Below are positions 42,300-54,639 of a DNA stretch of 64,000 bases, piece by piece (positions within the stretch are counted from its first letter, which is position 1; every line of letters begins with the position of its first letter). A program made the position numbers and the translations under genes. The notes under the pieces were generated by a model, which was not told the DNA's origin, did no database searches, and was given only the letters and a program-made list of their open reading frames with translations. This DNA comes from Thereva unica (Eukaryota; Arthropoda; Insecta; Diptera; Therevidae): positions 256,280,542 to 256,344,541 of the forward strand of contig OX465281.1 of assembly GCA_949987705.1 (NCBI GenBank). The letters are read 5' to 3'.

Positions 42300-45200
42300 T
42301 TTCGCGTGTTTGAACGAGCCCTCAACAATTTAAACCTGTTCAAAGCAAATAAAAAAATATTTACCTCAAATAAAAAAAAGTGGTTACACGTATGCACAAC
42401 GACACAACAAAACATTTAAGGATTTTAATTATTCATAAGTTTTCCACCTTTAAACCGACTTTTGAAAAAGTGTTTCTTTATTATTATTTCTGCTGTTGCC
42501 CTTCACTCTTCCACACACAAAACCCAGCAGAATTCGTCATAAAAGAAGCGCCCATCTTATGGAAGGAATTACCCGAAAGTGTGTTACGCACGATTAAATA
42601 TTCATTCGCTTCCCCTCCCCGAAGGGGTGTTAAGGCATTCTGCCCCCCGTTCGTTGAGCTGTGCTTTCCCATCTTAACAGACACATAAACAACACTCGGT
42701 TATATCAAACGCATGTTATGGAAGGGAAACACCATTAGTCACAACCCTTCAAGCGTCAGAAATTTCAGGAACAGCATAATTAAGGGTTCCTTTACATTTA
42801 CAGCATAGAAGCACGAAAAGAAGATGAGTGGAGAGAGTGGAGTAGTGGAGTAAAGACATTCAACCTCTGCCAGCAGTGTCGGTTAATATCCATCCAACAA
42901 CCCTTTTCTGGGAAACATACTTGAAAATTAAACGACGACAGAGATACAAGTGGCATAAAAATAATGAACAGTCGTTGGTGTCCCTTTTTCGGGGAGGTGG
43001 GACATGTATCCTCTATGCGCTGCTGGAGAATGAGTGGTGGCTTTGTGCAGCTTCCTGGGAGGACAAAAGTATAGAAGTTTTCAAACTCCGTGACACAAAT
43101 AATTTGAAGGGTTCTGCGCACCTCGTTGCCCAATTTCATAAAATTTGTTCTATCATTTCCCCTCTTTTAACTTAAAAAGGCAACAAACGCAGAAAAAACT
43201 CAACAAAATAATTTGGGAAGGGATGTGCGCATGCCGGATGAATAAAGTTAAGTAATCTTTATATGTATTGAGCAGAGCTTTGAAATACATGTAAAACTCC
43301 TGCTCAACAAAGGCAGTTTATCCATCGTAATAAGCATAATTTTACTATAATTATGCTAAATATTTCCCATCCCTAAATTTAAAATAAATTAAAAGAATTG
43401 CTGGAAAAAATTCTTTTAAAGATATGAGCATTTTCATTCATAAATTGAGAGTTCTCCGCAGCCGCAAGCAACACAACCTCCCCGGGCAGAAGCGCGCTTG
43501 CGACTGGCGGAAAATGTCAAAAATCTAGTAATCAAAGTGATAAAAACACAAATATCGTATTTTTTAGTAGAAATTACTACAAATTATTTCTGTGGCATTT
43601 GTGTAAAATATAAAAACCTTAAAATAAAAAAAATATATAAAAACGGGTGTTTTTCAGTCATAATTTGTAATTTTTTTAAATAATCATCGAAGTCCCAGAA
43701 AAATACACCTCCCTTTAGCAATACGCAGTCGCGACTGATTACATGGCAGCAAGTGATTTGATAGGAGGAGTTAAGTGAAGCTTTTGTCTGAACTTTTTAA
43801 CATTTTTAAGAGCTTAGCTGGGGAAGATGCGCGGGATGTCACGAGGTTTGAAAACGTCTATAAATCTCTGACTTCAATTGATGGTCATCTCTGGCATAAA
43901 AAGCTCCTCTTGTAGTGGTGGTTTTTTTTTCGGGGAAAGCACAGCCGCCGCCTCCCGCTGCTCGACGACAGGAAAATCCTGACAATATTCGCCATTCTGC
44001 AGGAGGATCAACCCGCAAGCCGGAAATGAAGTGGAGAGTACAAAAAGCGAGACTATTCCAGCAGGAGGAGAAACAGAAGCGAGGAGGAAGAGAGGTCGAA
44101 CAAGAAAAATAAATTTTCATCCCTTAAAGATCCAACATTAAAGCCATGAAGTAAAAGTGGAGTATCGGATGGCTGGGTACCGTCCTTCCATGGAGCCCCC
44201 TCTCAACCCAGCAGGACTCCCTTTCCCCTCTCTCTCTCTCGCACAAAACAAATTTATTGCACTCGAAAGTATTTTCCGATGGGCACCGCGCGCTCCCCTT
44301 GATGTAAAAGTGCTTTCTCAACCGGGAGGAAATTTACCAAGATCCCCCCGCACGCCCCTCCCGGTCGCTTCAGCCTATCTTCGCAAACTGATGTACAAGG
44401 CAGATGAGCAAGGGCAGTAGCAGTTGGGGATGGGGGGGGCAGAGAAACTTAAGGTGCTGGATGCGTGCTACATAGCAGTACACGTGATTTCTTCGTTTCT
44501 GCTGTGGATTTGGGCTCTGTTGTTGCCCATGGCAATATTCCTTGGAGGACTTCGTCTGTCCTCTTATCCTTTAAGCAAATCCCATCATCCCGATTTCAGT
44601 TGTTTCCAAAGCCATCCCTCAGCCCCGATTTGTACACGGGAGCGGAGCGCGCGGCATTGTGCTGTGTTTCTCTATTGATAGCTCTCGGCTCTGGCAAGAA
44701 TCCCTTGGACATCTTCTTTCTGCTCTGCTGGATTCTGGTGCTCCTCAGAATATCGATCTTCTGCCACACCCTTACAATTCGCTCTCCGCGCCGCCGGCAC
44801 CAACGTTCCATACCATACACATAAAGAGAGAGATAGAGGGGCAGATCGAAAAAAAGAGAGCGAACGAGAAAGAGTGATGCTGTCGAAGCACTCTGTAGGG
44901 TCGTTTCGAGGACTTGTTGGTGTACATATCCTGCATTATACATACATACATACAAACATACACACAAACAGGGCATATTCGAAGGGAAAGTGGTCACCAA
45001 AATATTTTTGGGGTTGAATAACATCGAGATGGAGGATTTATATTTGGCTGGGCGGTAAAAATCTGCTTAGGAGCAATGAAGCCGGATTCAATTATGGAAG
45101 ATGGTTTCAGTCGGGGCCCGGGAACTTTATGAGAGAAGATTTTGTGGGCGATAACAGAGTGGTAATATTCGGGATTCCATTATTTAGAAATTAGGGTTAA

Positions 45201-46298
45201 TACTTGAAATACGACGAAAATATTTACGAGCAATTTAGAGACTTATGGTATCCCCCCGCACACACACACCCATACAGCTACAGCAGAGAGTTCCTTTATG
45301 TTATCGTGGTCTGATTAGGGTAATTACTGAGATTGTGGCATGTGGGAAAGATCTGTCCTACCTATACTACATCTCCCACACCGCCCCCCGTAATCACTGG
45401 AAATGCCCATACCCATTAGAGCCTTTATGCGATGGTCCTTAAGTGAAGGCATGTATAATAATCTCCTTAAAGTTGGCTCCTTCAGCTACGTTAGTTGTTA
45501 AAATCGAAATCATTTAAAACTTCATCAATGGATTAATTGGATCAGCTTTGAAATGACGAAAAAAAACCTTGAATTAATTTGTTAAAGGTCCGTTTTTTAA
45601 TTAAGACTGAAAAGGGATGCTGTTGGCTATATGTATGTATGCATAGACCCCACCGAAAAAGGATCTTCCTTTACGTGTATTTAGAGAGAGCCAGCTCGTT
45701 AAGGAATCACTGAGGAGTAATCGGTCTTGATTAAGGCTAACGGAGCCAATCTATAGTGGCATTCATTATTCTTTTGTATGGAGTTGATTGATTTTTTTGT
45801 CTTCCGTTTCTTTTCTCTTTTCCCTTTCTTTTTTTTTGAGTGGAAGTAAATATTTAAGCAAATTAAGCGAAGGGATGAAATTTAAATTGATGTAACTCAG
45901 GACGTGATGTGAATTTTGTGCGTGGAAATGGAAATGAGCGGAGCTCAATTTTAATTTAGACATGCTTAGGCCTGAAATTGTCCTTGTTTGCTGGAGTTGT
46001 CCCGGGAGAGCAATTAAAGTTGCAAAGGAAAACTTGAAGGTTGGTTTTGTTCAAGGAATATTCTATTTCTTTAGTGAACTGCAGGACCCACGAGTACAGC
46101 TGTCGTCACTTGGACCTATCATATTTTTGACTGCTCCTATGCCTTTGGTTTGTAGGTGGGACTACTTGAGCAAGCTTAAGAGTAAGCCAAAAGATTGTAA
46201 GTTTAAGCAAAATCCTATCATACACCAAGACCCTGCCACTCGTCGTCGCGTAACCAAATGAGGATGAAATCACCGACAATTATCTGCTACTTAAGTAA
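42300..46298. other. No gene recognised; possible intronic DNA
   Basis: About 4 kb without defined repeats. Pyrimidine-rich and C-rich stretches, CT/GA microsatellites (44230-44246 and 44825-44870) and a CATACATA tract (about 44937-44970) occur. Open frames on both strands overlap and look like composition effects. Confidence 0.45.
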
Positions 46299-46299
46299 T

Positions 46300-46482
46300 G
46301 TTTACATTTGCAAGTACTTTCGCGAAAGTAAGTCGTTTTTGACATGAAAGTCTAACTTTCGCTTCCACTTACGCCATGTAAACACTGCATGACAGTGAAC
46401 TAGCACTTGCGCAAGTGGATAGAGCCCTATTCTATTTACTTTCGTGAAAGTGACATTCGCGAAAGCACTTGCAAATGTAAAC
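46300..46482. mobile_element. Short inverted-repeat element (MITE-like)
   Basis: GTTTACATTTGCAAGTACTT at the left and its complement (AAGCACTTGCAAATGTAAAC) at the right bracket 183 bp. CTTTCGCGAA-type motifs recur four times inside. No target duplication was identified. Confidence 0.6.
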
Positions 46483-46799
46483 CTACCTTTACCCCCAGCG
46501 CCGGCCCTAGGGTAGAGCGAATGGAGCGGTCGCTCTAGGCGCCAGGTGGCAAGGGGTGCCAAAATGAATGCGAAAAACAATTTCAAGCAAAAAATATAAT
46601 TTTGATGGCGCATTTTGATGGTCGTGCGCCGGGGCGGTCAGGCGCTGGAGCACACTTGCATTGTTTGTAGCCAGCCAAGTGTAAATGCTCAACAATATGA
46701 CTCGAACACGGCATAAGCAGGGAGTGCTGACTCCAGACTGCGTAGGGTGCCGAATGTGGCTCCAATGAAGGGAAATTTTCGGGATACCTCTTCAAGGAG

Positions 46800-49700
46800 G
46801 GCAGGCTGAGTCCACAAAACCACGGTGGAGTGCGCTTGGATTACTCCTTCATTGGAAGAAGATCTCCTTAGAGGCCCACCTGCGGAAATACGGGCACTTT
46901 TTACTCCATCGGAGAGGCGACCTAAAAAAGCGACCGCTTTTAGACGACGAACGGTTTTAGACGAATTCTGGAAGCTGGGTACTCCCGTGCAGAAGCTGCT
47001 GGGCTCTGCATCGCCCTCGAGGAAGAGAAGAATGCCGTATTACTTAAGGAGAAGATAGTTAGATCCTCTAGATCTCACCCAGATCACAATAACTCGACGG
47101 TTCGAGAATCCGACTGAAAACCCTTTAGAATGGTAGGAAGTGTCACCTTCTTGCGATGTGTATATCCGGAGAATCTCCTGACCACAGAACAGCTAGTTGC
47201 CGTCCAAGGGAGTTTTCCGGAGGAGATTGCCGAGTTGGGCTACCCCAACAGAGGGTCAGAGCACCCCAGATTCGTTGGGGTTGCTGCGCGCCCCTGTGAT
47301 GGGTCTCCATAAGTCCTGGAAGGAGCAAGTCTTGTCGCTGTAGACGTGGGAAAGCTGCTGCGAAGCTATGTCGTGGTCCGGTGCTTCCCTTCGTAAACAT
47401 TTTGTTGAAAACGTTAGAGATCCAAAAAATTACCTTAAAGATGTAGGAGTGGAGAGTTCTATGTGGACCAAAAGTCTATTGACGAACTGAGGCGGCCATA
47501 TTTGCGGCAAGTTTGATCGGGCATAGCTTAGGATCAGGAAAATCCATGTCCAAAAGTGCCCCCAGCCAAACTTGCAATGTCCCCTCATCGACCGCCAGCA
47601 CCTAGCGAGCAACCACGATTATTTCCGCTTCGATCACTAAGGAAGCAGAAACTCCGAGGTAACCAACTTAAGGCTTGCAGGAGTCTGCATAACACAAATA
47701 ACCACATATCCGCTGGCGAAACACCGCAGAAGCAACTTTGGTAAGACATACTTGCTCTAATGCCCTGTTATGCTATTATTTATTAAAAGGCTCTACAACT
47801 GGGATCCGGTCCTGGACTCTGGCAACAAATGTGTCGCTCCCTGCAAAAGTGGTGCAGCTCTACACTAGAGGTTGATCCGCTTTGGAGTCATTTTCCGTCA
47901 CATCGCCCGCTACAAAACCAAAGTGACTCCATATATTGCACTTTTGGAGCCGCTAAGCCCTCACAGCGAAAAATATGGCAAAATGCGACTCCAAAGCAAA
48001 TCAACGTCCAATACCCTAAAATACGGAGCCACACAACTCCTATATTAAACGACATAAATGTTTCCGATCATATTATCCTATCCGTTCTCATAGGATAGTT
48101 ACCAGTGGCCACCGCTAGGAGGTTATAATAGCACTTCCATCAGTCCGAAATAGTTGCGGAACGTGCATATTATGCTGCAACTTATTCCCCCTATTCCGGT
48201 GATGAGCCACCACCACTGACCGTAAAATCGCCGCTTAAATCCTTAGGTGGACAGCCCCAGCCCGAAAAGGCTCGCACAGGGGGGAGGGCACAATCCCTTA
48301 AGGAAATAAAGTCTGCTTCCAATATAAAGCTTGTCCAGATAACAGCAGCAACCTTTATTGGTTGGTTGACGGGAATTGCCTTGTTTAAGCAGGCACAACA
48401 CTGCAACCCAACTAGCATTTCGAAGGGATTCAAATGGAGCCCCTTATGAGGCTAGTCCAGTGCCGAAAGCTTTATATATTTAAACGCCAGTGACGTTTTT
48501 CCAAGCGGTCCCCCAACTGACTACTAATCATGACTACTGCTGATTGACCTCACCAATTAAACGAGAACCGGTCTATTAAGTGTTCGAATCAAAAAGGGAA
48601 TCCTGGAAAACTTTTTGTGAGGCAATAGAAGGTTTTCCAGACACCGCAAGACTTACAAAGGTTCTCTCTAAATCAGCTTATCTTCCAAGAATTGCTGCAA
48701 CAAGTAGACGGAACATGGACCACAAGAAAGTTATGAGTCACTGAAACTCCTGCTCGATACCCAGGAAAGTGGCACGATATATCTTGCTGAATCCGCAGAA
48801 ACCGGGTTTGGGAGCCCTACTTCTTCTTCTTATTATTATTCCCCTTTAACCCCTCATGGGACATAGGGCGGAAACAGTTGCCCTCCAGTGGACTCTGTTT
48901 TGTGCGACAACTCTCAGCTCCGACCAGGGTCTTCCAGTTGTTGCCACCTCTGCTAATAAGCTTCTCCTCAAGGTTGTTCTAGGTCTTTCGACTCGACGGG
49001 ATCCATGCGGATTCCAGTCAAGGGCCTGTTTGGCTAGATTTTCGTTTTCGCGTCGCAAGGTATGGCCAATCCAATTCCATTTCCTTCGCCTGATTTGGTC
49101 GTCTATCCTTTCTTGGCCGGCACGGTGCCATAGCTCTTCACTTGAAATTCTACCTTGCCAGCGGATTTTTAGGATACGACGCAGGCATCTGAGAGCCCAA
49201 CTAGTGCATATAATTTAGGTACCATCGACAGACTGATAAACAGGGATTTACTCCTATGGGCGATAGAAGGCTTTAAGCCTTATAATACACCTGGACCGAA
49301 CAGAAATTCAGTGACCTCATTCTGGACTGGCTTGCACCCATCTATAGGAGTTCCCTTCTTCTAAGCTACATTTCAACGTCCTGGAGAGTAGCGAAGGTCG
49401 CTTTCATTCCGGACCTCTTACCACAAAATCCAAAGGACTTGAGACCTATATGTCTCACATCCTTTCTCCTCAAAATCCTCGTAAGACTTGTGAAAGACTT
49501 CATATTAAGCAAAGCGTTGGTAGACAATTGCTTTCCCCACGCAGCATATCTACACTAGAAGTAAATCGGCGGGCACTGCTCTACACTGCCTGGAAGAGGT
49601 CATTGAAAAATCCCTTGAATTCACAGAGTTCACTTTGGTTGCTTTCTTAGATATTGAAGGTGCTTTCAACAATGTTGAATCTTCTGGGGTCACGGGGGCA

Positions 49701-49945
49701 CTTTAACGTCTAGGTGTTGACAGATGCTCCAGGTCCTTTGTTAATCAGCTGCTGAAGTGCAGGGTTATCATAAAGGGGCTTTCGGAAGAAGCCAAACGGG
49801 TTGAAACAGGCACACCGCAGAGTGTGGCCCTATCGCCGCTCCTTTGCAAAATAACAGTCAACGAAGCCTTGATAACCCTAAGGGAGTCTAGGTGCACCAC
49901 GGTGACTTACCATTTCAACCTAACCTAACCTATTAAATAATATAA
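46800..49945 (+). pseudogene. R1/LOA-like retroelement with DUF4780 ORF1 and RT, interrupted and deleted
   Basis: ORF1 begins ITPSLEEDLLRGPPAEIRAL (46843-46905). The DUF4780-like part follows (YPENLLTTEQLVAVQ, EIAELGYPNRGSEHPRFVGV; 47160-47290), then IRHS-like tail sequence to about 47740. ORF2 remnants include SWKTFCEAIEGFPDTARLTK and VLSKS (48602-48676), INRDLLLWAIEGFKPYNTPG (49225-49285), LVAFLDIEGAFNNVESSGV (49636-49690; catalytic Asp present) and SVALSPLLCK (49824-49853). The copy then jumps to a 3' end (CATTTCAACCTAACCTAACC, about 49909-49930), so the YADD and RNase H regions are deleted. An RTE fragment is inserted at 48822-49192. 47750-48550 holds no clear domain. Confidence 0.75.
48822..49192 (-). 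pseudogene. RTE-like 3' fragment inserted in the R1/LOA-like copy
   Basis: The minus strand encodes the same C-terminus as the copy at 25830-26142 (RRENENLAKQAL, GSRRVERPRTTLRR, GRPWSELRVVAQN, ALCPMRG), followed by a tail of AAT/AAG triplets. GAGCCCTACT (48812-48821) and GAGCCCAACT (49193-49202) form a 10-bp target duplication with one mismatch. The insertion is strongly 5'-truncated, about 370 bp. Confidence 0.8.
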
Positions 49946-50785
49946 AAGTAAAAATCCACTACCTTGCATTCTTTTTATCAGAATTATTTACAAACACCCA
50001 AGAACTTGTAACTCCTTACAACATTAACTACTTGTCGGGGGAGCAAATCATCTCCAGGCTATTGTCAAACAAAGCACACACCAATCAACAATCTCCCCAT
50101 TCTGGAGTGACACATCACATGCTATAAAAATCCAATTTCTGTGACGTACAAAGTGATATATGTATTCCCCTCTAAGCTTGAAAGGGCGGAATCGTACCTA
50201 CCACCACGCTTATCTGAAGTAATATTACAATCGACAAATCCCCGGTTGTTGGTTGTTTTATTGAATTTCGTGTAGCGCCGATAGACATGTGTGACACTCT
50301 CCATTCATGTTCTTTAACTTTAGTACAATCGGCGCAAATGGGGATGAAGATTCTATTAAACTTCGCTCTGTTTTAATCCCCTTATTTTACTGCATAGGTA
50401 TGGTTTTTATATATTTTTGGTATGGTATTAATTTGTAGTGAGTGCAGGCCATTTAGAAGGGGATATGTGTTTGGATTTTTGTTCAGTTTGAATAAGTTCA
50501 GTTCTGGAAGGTATATACCTTTTCTACGACTGCTGTAGATCTTTATGTGAACGAAAAACGTTCCCTCTGTTTGCTTTGGAACTGAACATCCAGATCAACA
50601 CCTCTTATAAAAGTTGCTATTTTAATTTAGAATCATGGTTATAAACCCAAATCTAATTCATATTCAAGCAGAAGCTGGAGGAAGCTTCCTCAGATAAACT
50701 AGTTAGTTAAATCTCATTGATCAGTTGTGACACGACAGTGGAAGGAATTCGATCATGGATTCCGACCAATTTTGGATATCTGATG
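49946..50785. other. No gene recognised
   Basis: AT-rich stretch between the R1/LOA-like 3' end and the Ty3-type fragment. No inverted ends were found. Confidence 0.35.
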
Positions 50786-50789
50786 CTAT

Positions 50790-51115
50790 GGTTAAGCACA
50801 TCCTGGAACTAGAGCAACCAGAAGACTGCTGAGGGTACGTTATATATGGCCAGGAATGAACCGTGATACTATGCAAAATAGTAAGGCATGTAAAGGCACG
50901 ACTCTCAACGTATACCGAGTCCGTCAATAACTTCGAGTATGTCAACATGTCTGTCATCGGTTCACTGCCTGCGTCAAATGGAAATAGACATCGACAATAT
51001 GCATCTAACGATTGTCGATCGTTTCTTCCGATAACCGGAGGCCTTACCAATTCCAGATATAACAGCAGAACCCGTTGCAATGACAAGGCCAAAGAACTTG
51101 ATTATGAAGTTTTCG
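50790..51115 (+). pseudogene. Ty3/gypsy-type integrase fragment
   Basis: The plus strand reads TRRLLRVRYIWPGMNRDTM, matching the end of the H2C2 zinc-binding region. Then, after a shift, FEYVNMSVIGSLPASNGNRH matches the start of the integrase core ('F..v..DlvGPLP.S.G'), with the first catalytic Asp replaced by Ser. No LTRs were seen nearby. It is a short decayed piece of an LTR retrotransposon. Confidence 0.6.
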
Positions 51116-51399
51116 ATCCTATCAACAAATGTCTTATGGTGAAGAGCATTGTTGCCTTAAAGCCAGATTCGAGTATTCGATACAAACTTAAGCACGCCCT
51201 TAAGCATTGTTTTTGAAAATCCGAATCTTTTCCATATAAGAAGGGCATTTGTGGAACCATACTAGGCAATCATGCGTCAAAGTCGGTCTCACTAAGGCTT
51301 GACAGCATATCTCCTTAACCCGTGGTGTCATTTGCCTTGTCAAGAGAAATACTTATTGAAATGTAAGTACTGATCCAAGGTATAACACTTCCGATTTAG

Positions 51400-51960
51400 T
51401 TTCTAATGCTTGGCTGGCATTGGTCGAAACTCAAAAAATTTTCCAGTTCATCTGCGCATCGTAAAAAGCTCTGTTTAGAAGATCCCGTAAAAGGTTCGAT
51501 TCACATTTGCTAAAGTTGATCTTCAAATTTCGATCATCACTATAGCGCGGGTACGTCTGGATCACTCCAATCTTCGCCCTGTTCTGTACACAATCAGGTT
51601 ATGCGCATACGGTGTCAACTTATTAGCTTAATAGAAAAGATATTAAATAAGAGCAGTGAATTGACAGTGTGCCCTATTGCAAATAATTTTTAACATCAAA
51701 TACCTTTTCAGATGTAAAGTTCCCACTTTTAATGATGAAGTTCGTCTTGAAAATTATATTATAGATCATGTATAACTGAAGTCTGGTCATCTCGTTACTG
51801 AAAGAACTCAATCCACACTATATCGAACGCCTTTTCATAGTCCATCAGGCATGCTCCGGTCTTTCAGTAAGTTCCCTTGTATGTCCGATAGAAATTTCGA
51901 TGCGGCATGAATACTTGAAGGACTGTAAACACGCTTTTCAAACGCTAAACGGTTAAGGCA
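51400..51960 (-). pseudogene. Non-LTR reverse transcriptase fragment
   Basis: The minus strand reads ACLMDYEKAFDIVWIEFFQ (about 51855-51800), a clear motif A with catalytic Asp. It is followed by weaker LLLFNIFSIKLIS and LKINFSKCES-type segments toward 51450. Stops and shifts interrupt it. The clade is uncertain (jockey/CR1-like). Confidence 0.55.
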
Positions 51961-52099
51961 GCTGCTGTACAATGGATCATACGAAGTAGTCTGAAAAGAG
52001 AAATAGTTTAAAATATTAGTAAATGGGCCAACTTAAACCAACGAAAATCGTCGAAGGCAATAGACAATCAACTTATGGTTACGTTTTCGCTTTAGGTCA

Positions 52100-52629
52100 C
52101 TTTAGAACACTTTCATGGCTCTAAATCTAAATGCCGTTGCCACTGCATTTATACATCTACGCTCCTCTTTTATCCAACTTCTGGAACTTTTGAGCGTTGA
52201 AAGATGACAGATCTTGAAGCACCAGAATCTACAGTAATTCCATCAATGACAAGGCTGCAGTTGGTTGATCTTCATGATGACACTATGGGTTTCGATTCCT
52301 TCGATCAACTCCCGCCCTTGGAATTGGTCCTTATTCGTTTCCCTGCTGCTGTCTGCGGGGCCACAGATTCATTTTCTTCGGCCTACATTTGGTAACCTTT
52401 CTGTCGATGTCCGCATTTTTCACAACAAGCTGTGCCACTCCTATTCTCGGGAGATCTCGCTCTCCTTTGCTTTCTACAATTCCTTTGTAGATGACTCGGC
52501 TCACTATAGTTCCAGCATCGGAGTCGACCGCGTATTTATTGTGCATTCGGTTGCAAATGTCCTCTGTCGTATTGGTTTCCTTGAGACGGACTGATGTACT
52601 CCTTGTAGCTTGCTCTGGTATGCCAGAGC
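52100..52629 (-). other. Unrecognised open frame, possibly transposon-derived
   Basis: An open minus-strand frame covers about 52660-52331 (KETNTTEDICNRMHNKYAVD, RVIYKGIVESKGERDLPRIG, VVKNADIDRKVTKCRPKKM) and continues with interruptions to about 52100. Composition looks protein-like, but I do not recognise the family. Its upstream side is cut by the hAT-type element at 52630, so any original start was displaced. Confidence 0.35.
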
Positions 52630-53167
52630 CACTGACATATAATAATGGACTGCTCATCAGCAATTATTCCCATACAAACCGATGGCACCAAAAAGGTATA
52701 GTCGCTCGCTCATCCATAAGCCCCCAAACTGACAGAAGCACTCAGAAATAAAATCAATTAGAAAAAAATAGACGGGTATAGTGATGTTTATATCTTTTGC
52801 GTTAAATCAATTAGAAAAAAATAGACGGGTATAGTGATGTTTATATCTTTTGCTCTTTTCCCCACAAGCCCCCGGATTTTGACATACAGAATGTCAGTTG
52901 CTAAGACAGGCGTTAAGAACTTAAATCAGATACACATAAAATTTGCAAATTAATGAAAAAAGGCATTTTAAAAGGTGAAAATAGTGTTTATTAATTTTTT
53001 TAAACAAAATATTTGTGTTGTTTTAATGTTTTAAGTACGTATTTAAAAAAATGTAAATTTCAAAAGTGATTCCGGTGTTTACATGGAGTGAAAAAAGGTT
53101 TTTAGCCTATGGAACAAATTGGTGCCATGAACAATTTCTCATAAGCAGTCCATTCTATATGTCAGTG
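52630..53167. mobile_element. hAT-type non-autonomous element with perfect 8-bp duplication
   Basis: The 538-bp element begins CACTGACATATAATAATGGA and ends in the near-complement (TCCATTCTATATGTCAGTG), with arms similar over about 70 bp. GCCAGAGC flanks it on both sides (52622-52629 and 53168-53175). An 8-bp duplication and CASTG ends fit the hAT superfamily. It contains a 53-bp tandem duplication and no gene. Confidence 0.85.
52751..52853 (+). repeat. 53-bp tandem duplication, two identical units
   Basis: The 50 bases at 52751-52800 (AAATCAATTAGAAAAAAATA...) repeat exactly at 52804-52853, separated by GTT, giving a 53-bp period. Perfect identity suggests a recent duplication or an assembly artefact. 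Confidence 0.85.
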
Positions 53168-53179
53168 GCCAGAGCATAA

Positions 53180-53745
53180 GCCAAAGTTTCTGCAGTAGTC
53201 AGTAGCAGTTGACAATATGGCTGTCTGTTGCTGATCCCAGCCGGTAAAAGAGTTGAGGAAAGCCTCTCTATGCCAAATTGACTAGCCTCTCGTACCGTCT
53301 CTCCTATTTGTTTGCCGTGCAAATATTATGATACACAGTGTGAAAAAACGAAGCTTTTTTAATCACCAAAACGAAATATTGGGAAGTATAAAAACAGTGG
53401 GTTTCTTTTATATCAAAACTTGCGCTAAGAACTACAATAAATTTATATATGAGCACCAATGATTTCGATTAAAGCTAGCTAAGGCAAAACAATCATCATC
53501 CAATTACTATAATTTAGAAAAATAACACCAATTGACCACCGTTCAAAATCCTATCAATCAATAGAAAACCATTTAAAACAATTACAACGCAAAATATCAC
53601 TTACCCGAAAAAATGTACCCTCCATCATGCAACCCGATTTGACTGCCACTGCAATCGGCCATTGCGTTCCCAAAAGTCAATTCCTGTCCCTTCGTCGATC
53701 TGTCAAGGTTCAGGAAGTTTTCTCGGATTTTCGCGTTGTTAAAAG
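53180..53745. other. No gene recognised
   Basis: Unique-looking sequence after the hAT-type element, with no motif recognised. Confidence 0.35.
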
Positions 53746-53749
53746 CCGA

Positions 53750-54177
53750 ATTAATCGTCAATCGATAAATAAAAACTGCGATTACCGTTCCCAGTCGAGT
53801 GAGGTGTGATTTGCGTCGATTCTCTGTTAATTAATTACAAGAAAACTGCGATTATTTTGATGGATTACTTTATGCCCGCGGTGGTGTGTGTGCAAAGTGC
53901 CGAAGTCAAAACCGTGTCCGTATACGTGATGTGCACTGGGATTGGTGCAGGCATGCTCCCTTTGCTGCGACGCTGAACGACGGCTCTACCAACAAAGAAG
54001 CGTGTAAAAGCTGAGGAGTTCTTGGCGGTGTGTGTGCACACAGGTGTCGGTGAATGGCGAGTTTTGTTTGTTTTCATTTTTTATTAATGTCAAGCGCCGA
54101 TGAAATTAATTTAATCTGCGATTAGCTAAGTGGATTTTTGATCTGTGGATTATGTGATGATTTTCGCGGTTTTAACA
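53750..54177 (+). promoter_or_regulatory. Possible untranslated first exon and promoter
   Basis: A stretch richer in GC than its flanks, without a long open frame, ends in TTTTAACAG|GTGAGTC, a near-consensus splice donor at 54177/54178. TTAATTAATTAC and TGCGATTA motifs recur upstream. This pattern resembles the 5' untranslated exon of an insect gene whose coding exons lie further right. No TATA box or matching acceptor was identified. Confidence 0.3.
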
Positions 54178-54639
54178 GGTGAGTCTTAATTTGTTTTGCT
54201 GCACTTTTGTTCTTATTGGGAACTCGGATAAGGGCAGAACGGATGTGGGGCTGTGATATGAGCGAATGGGGTTGCCAGAGGCTATGGGATTCATATTAAT
54301 AGAACTATATATTTTGTGGTCGTAAATAGTGGGTTGTAATTTAATTATTTGCACAAATTAATTACAAAGTATTTTTGGGGAAAAGATTTATGCATTTGCA
54401 GAGGTATTTCAATGATTCGTTGTTTAATTACATATTCAAATTTTTTTATCAGCGATAAATACAATAACGGCTGGAATACAATAATCCTAACCTATGTCAA
54501 CGTTGTTTTAAGATGGAAGTTAGGTTTTGATTTGTGGCGCCAAAAACCTTCGAGCTAATCTCAATTTTTTATTTTGCCCAATTTCAAAATTTTGAAATCT
54601 TAAGAACGTCTCCGTTTACAAGAATCGTGAGGTCCATGA

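Noticed and set aside
46496..46646. hAT element with CAGCGCC ends
   Set aside because: The left part looks hAT-like (CAGCGCCGGCCCTAGG) and GGCGCTG occurs 145 bp later, but the flanking 8 bp differ and the ends match over only 7 bases.
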